From contig AP012044.1 in NCBI GenBank assembly GCA_000283575.1, positions 3,472,001-3,536,000 of the forward strand: DNA of 64,000 nt, written 5' to 3'. The notes below the pieces were generated by a model. It was not told the origin of the DNA, ran no database searches, and was given only the letters and a program-made list of their open reading frames with translations. Positions 62,899 to 64,000 of this stretch are shown piece after piece; the stretch's first letter is position 1, and each line of letters starts with the position of its first letter. The DNA comes from Oscillibacter valericigenes Sjm18-20 (GTDB lineage Bacteria > Bacillota > Clostridia > Oscillospirales > Oscillospiraceae). Made by a program: the position numbers and the translations under genes.

Positions 62899-63741
62899 TC
62901 AGCTCTTGCGGAAAAAAATGACTCCCAGAGTGTTGGGTCCGCAGTGAGAAAAGATCGTACAGCCCGTTTTAGCCTCCAGAATCGTTCCAAAGCGACCGTC
63001 TTCCCGCAGAGCCTCTCTGGCCGCATCCTTGAGTTCCGGGCCAAAAGAGCTGTCCACCAGCCAGATTCGCTCCGTGTCGATATCCGTCCGTCCGTCCAGC
63101 CGGTCATGGAGAAACTCCGCCACCACCCGCTCCATAGAGCCGCGGTATTTCTTCGTCACGGACATCTTCCCGTCGATGACCTCCACACAGGGACGAAGCT
63201 TTAAAAGATTTGCGCCGATGGCGGTGACGGCGCTGCACCGCCCGCCTTTTTTCATATAGTCCAGCCTCTCCAGCACAAAGCTGACCTCCGCTCTGGCCCG
63301 CAGGTCCTCCAACTCCGCCACGATTTCCGCGGGGGTCTTGCCCGCCTGGGCGGAGCGCGCCGCCCTCAGGGCCATCTCTCCGATGCCAACCGTCAGGTTG
63401 GCGGAATCCACCACATAGACCTCCGGCAGCTCCGCCGCCGCAATCTGGGCATTTTGATAGCAGCTGGAGAATTTGGCTCCCAGGTTAATATGGATTACCG
63501 CGTCGTATTTTTTGAGAAGGCGGCTGAACAGATCGTGATAATCTGCTGCGTTCACCGCGTTGGTGGTCGTGATGTCGCCGCCGGCGTCCACATAGGCGGC
63601 AATATCCGCCGGGTGAATATCTACACCGTCCCGATAGAGCTTTTCGCCTTTCACAATGCCCAGCGGCACCACCGTAATGTCATTTTCCCGCAGCAGCGCA
63701 TCAGGCAGGTCACAGGTACTGTCCGTGGTAATTTTGATCAT
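62899..63741 (-). CDS. DegV-family fatty-acid-binding protein
   Basis: 280 residues. IKITTDSTCDLP at the start, PLGIVKGEKLYRDGVDI, GGDITTTNAV (~55-64), INLGAKFSSCYQNA (~85-98) with the lipid-binding Ser, MKKGGRCSAVTAIGANLLKLRPCVEVIDGKM (~163-192), ending CGPNTLGVIFF. DegV proteins hold a fatty acid and serve as FakB subunits of the fatty-acid kinase. AAAAGGAG ribosome site upstream. No FakA in view. Confidence 0.93.
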   Translation of the reverse strand: MIKITTDSTCDLPDALLRENDITVVPLGIVKGEKLYRDGVDIHPADIAAYVDAGGDITTTNAVNAADYHDLFSRLLKKYDAVIHINLGAKFSSCYQNAQIAAAELPEVYVVDSANLTVGIGEMALRAARSAQAGKTPAEIVAELEDLRARAEVSFVLERLDYMKKGGRCSAVTAIGANLLKLRPCVEVIDGKMSVTKKYRGSMERVVAEFLHDRLDGRTDIDTERIWLVDSSFGPELKDAAREALREDGRFGTILEAKTGCTIFSHCGPNTLGVIFFRKS

Positions 63742-63837
63742 GGGCGGGTCTGCTCCTTTTCGTATGTCCGATTTTTCCTGAACTTATGTGGGTTATTCAC
63801 AAGCAGTTGGTTTTCGCTGCAATTAAAATTAATTCTA

Positions 63838-64000
63838 TCATAGCTTCTTCTGAATTTCAAGACTGCGGCACAACCGCAGGATATCCTCTGCCGTGGCCCG
63901 CAGGTCACGCCTGCTCCGCAGCCGGGCCTGTTCATAGGGGACGGCCACGCGATTGATGGAGAATACCGCCGTGACGCCCAACTCGTAAATCGTCTCCGCG
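63838..64000 (-). CDS. Glycerate kinase, C-terminal end (cut by window)
   Basis: 54 residues before the TGA at 63840-63838; the frame runs off the right edge. Reads ETIYELGVTAVFSINRVAVPYEQA...RATAEDILRLCRSLE, the ending of the GlxK/GarK-type glycerate kinase family (GxxAVFSIxxxxVPxExA). Upstream of degV in the same direction, 96 bases apart. Confidence 0.72.
   Translation of the reverse strand, partial: AETIYELGVTAVFSINRVAVPYEQARLRSRRDLRATAEDILRLCRSLEIQKKL

Overview
The window is GC-rich chromosomal DNA from a Gram-positive, spore-forming anaerobe of the class Clostridia, most likely a gut Oscillospiraceae/Flavonifractor-type bacterium. This is inferred from spoVT, RNase J, GdpP, an Oscillospiraceae-style VWA-like/leucine-rich-repeat pair, FabK as the only enoyl reductase seen, split transketolase, and Gly/Ser/Ala-rich lipoproteins. 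No tRNA, rRNA or CRISPR array was seen.

Layout, left to right. 0-2.3 kb: a VWA-like protein (cut by the left edge) and a leucine-rich-repeat protein. 2.4-4.3 kb: a YtrA-type GntR regulator with an ABC-2 exporter, behind a promoter carrying a perfect operator dyad. 4.4-10.3 kb: a lipoprotein and a complete branched-chain amino acid ABC importer (livJ-H-M-G-F). 10.7-18.4 kb: a housekeeping operon gdpP-rplI-dnaB-tilS-hpt-ftsH. 18.4-21.5 kb: rnj with a long structured leader, then spoVT with a likely sigma-G promoter. 21.5-31.7 kb: a PhnD-like lipoprotein, cupin, Hpt domain, AAA/DUF4143 ATPase, a merR-led operon, mutY, two tandem GNATs, a zinc-ribbon protein, tdk and a PflX-like radical SAM protein. 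31.8-33.1 kb: a truncated IS110-family element with a structured upstream region that may be a relic bridge RNA. 33.2-40.5 kb: an operon with a TRAP-type binding protein, a ketimine-reductase-like protein (OCD/mu-crystallin), a DMT transporter, fused L-serine dehydratase, a FadR-type regulator and RidA. Its first gene is an in-frame chimera of a cysteine desulfidase (UPF0597) and a TRAP large permease, and dctQ is missing. 40.7-44.0 kb: fumarase and split transketolase. 44.1-45.4 kb: decayed IS3 and IS256 transposases. 45.4-47.9 kb: a LacI regulator divergent from gap. 48.5-58.3 kb: the whole type II fatty-acid operon acpP-accBCDA-fabHKDGFZ, with a FabT-like MarR gene last. 58.5-64 kb: PatB-like C-S lyase, FliB-like protein, a 1-kb stretch with a promoter and terminator but no intact gene, a GGDEF protein, DegV and the 3' end of a glycerate kinase.

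The most unusual locus is 33.2-40.5 kb. Its genes look like one amino-acid module in which 2-aminoacrylate and related imines are made (serine dehydratase; originally also cysteine desulfidase), hydrolysed (RidA) or possibly reduced (OCD/mu-crystallin). Its lead gene has apparently suffered, or evolved through, a deletion fusion. Coordinates and motifs were read from the sequence by eye; family names rest on recognised motifs, not on database searches.
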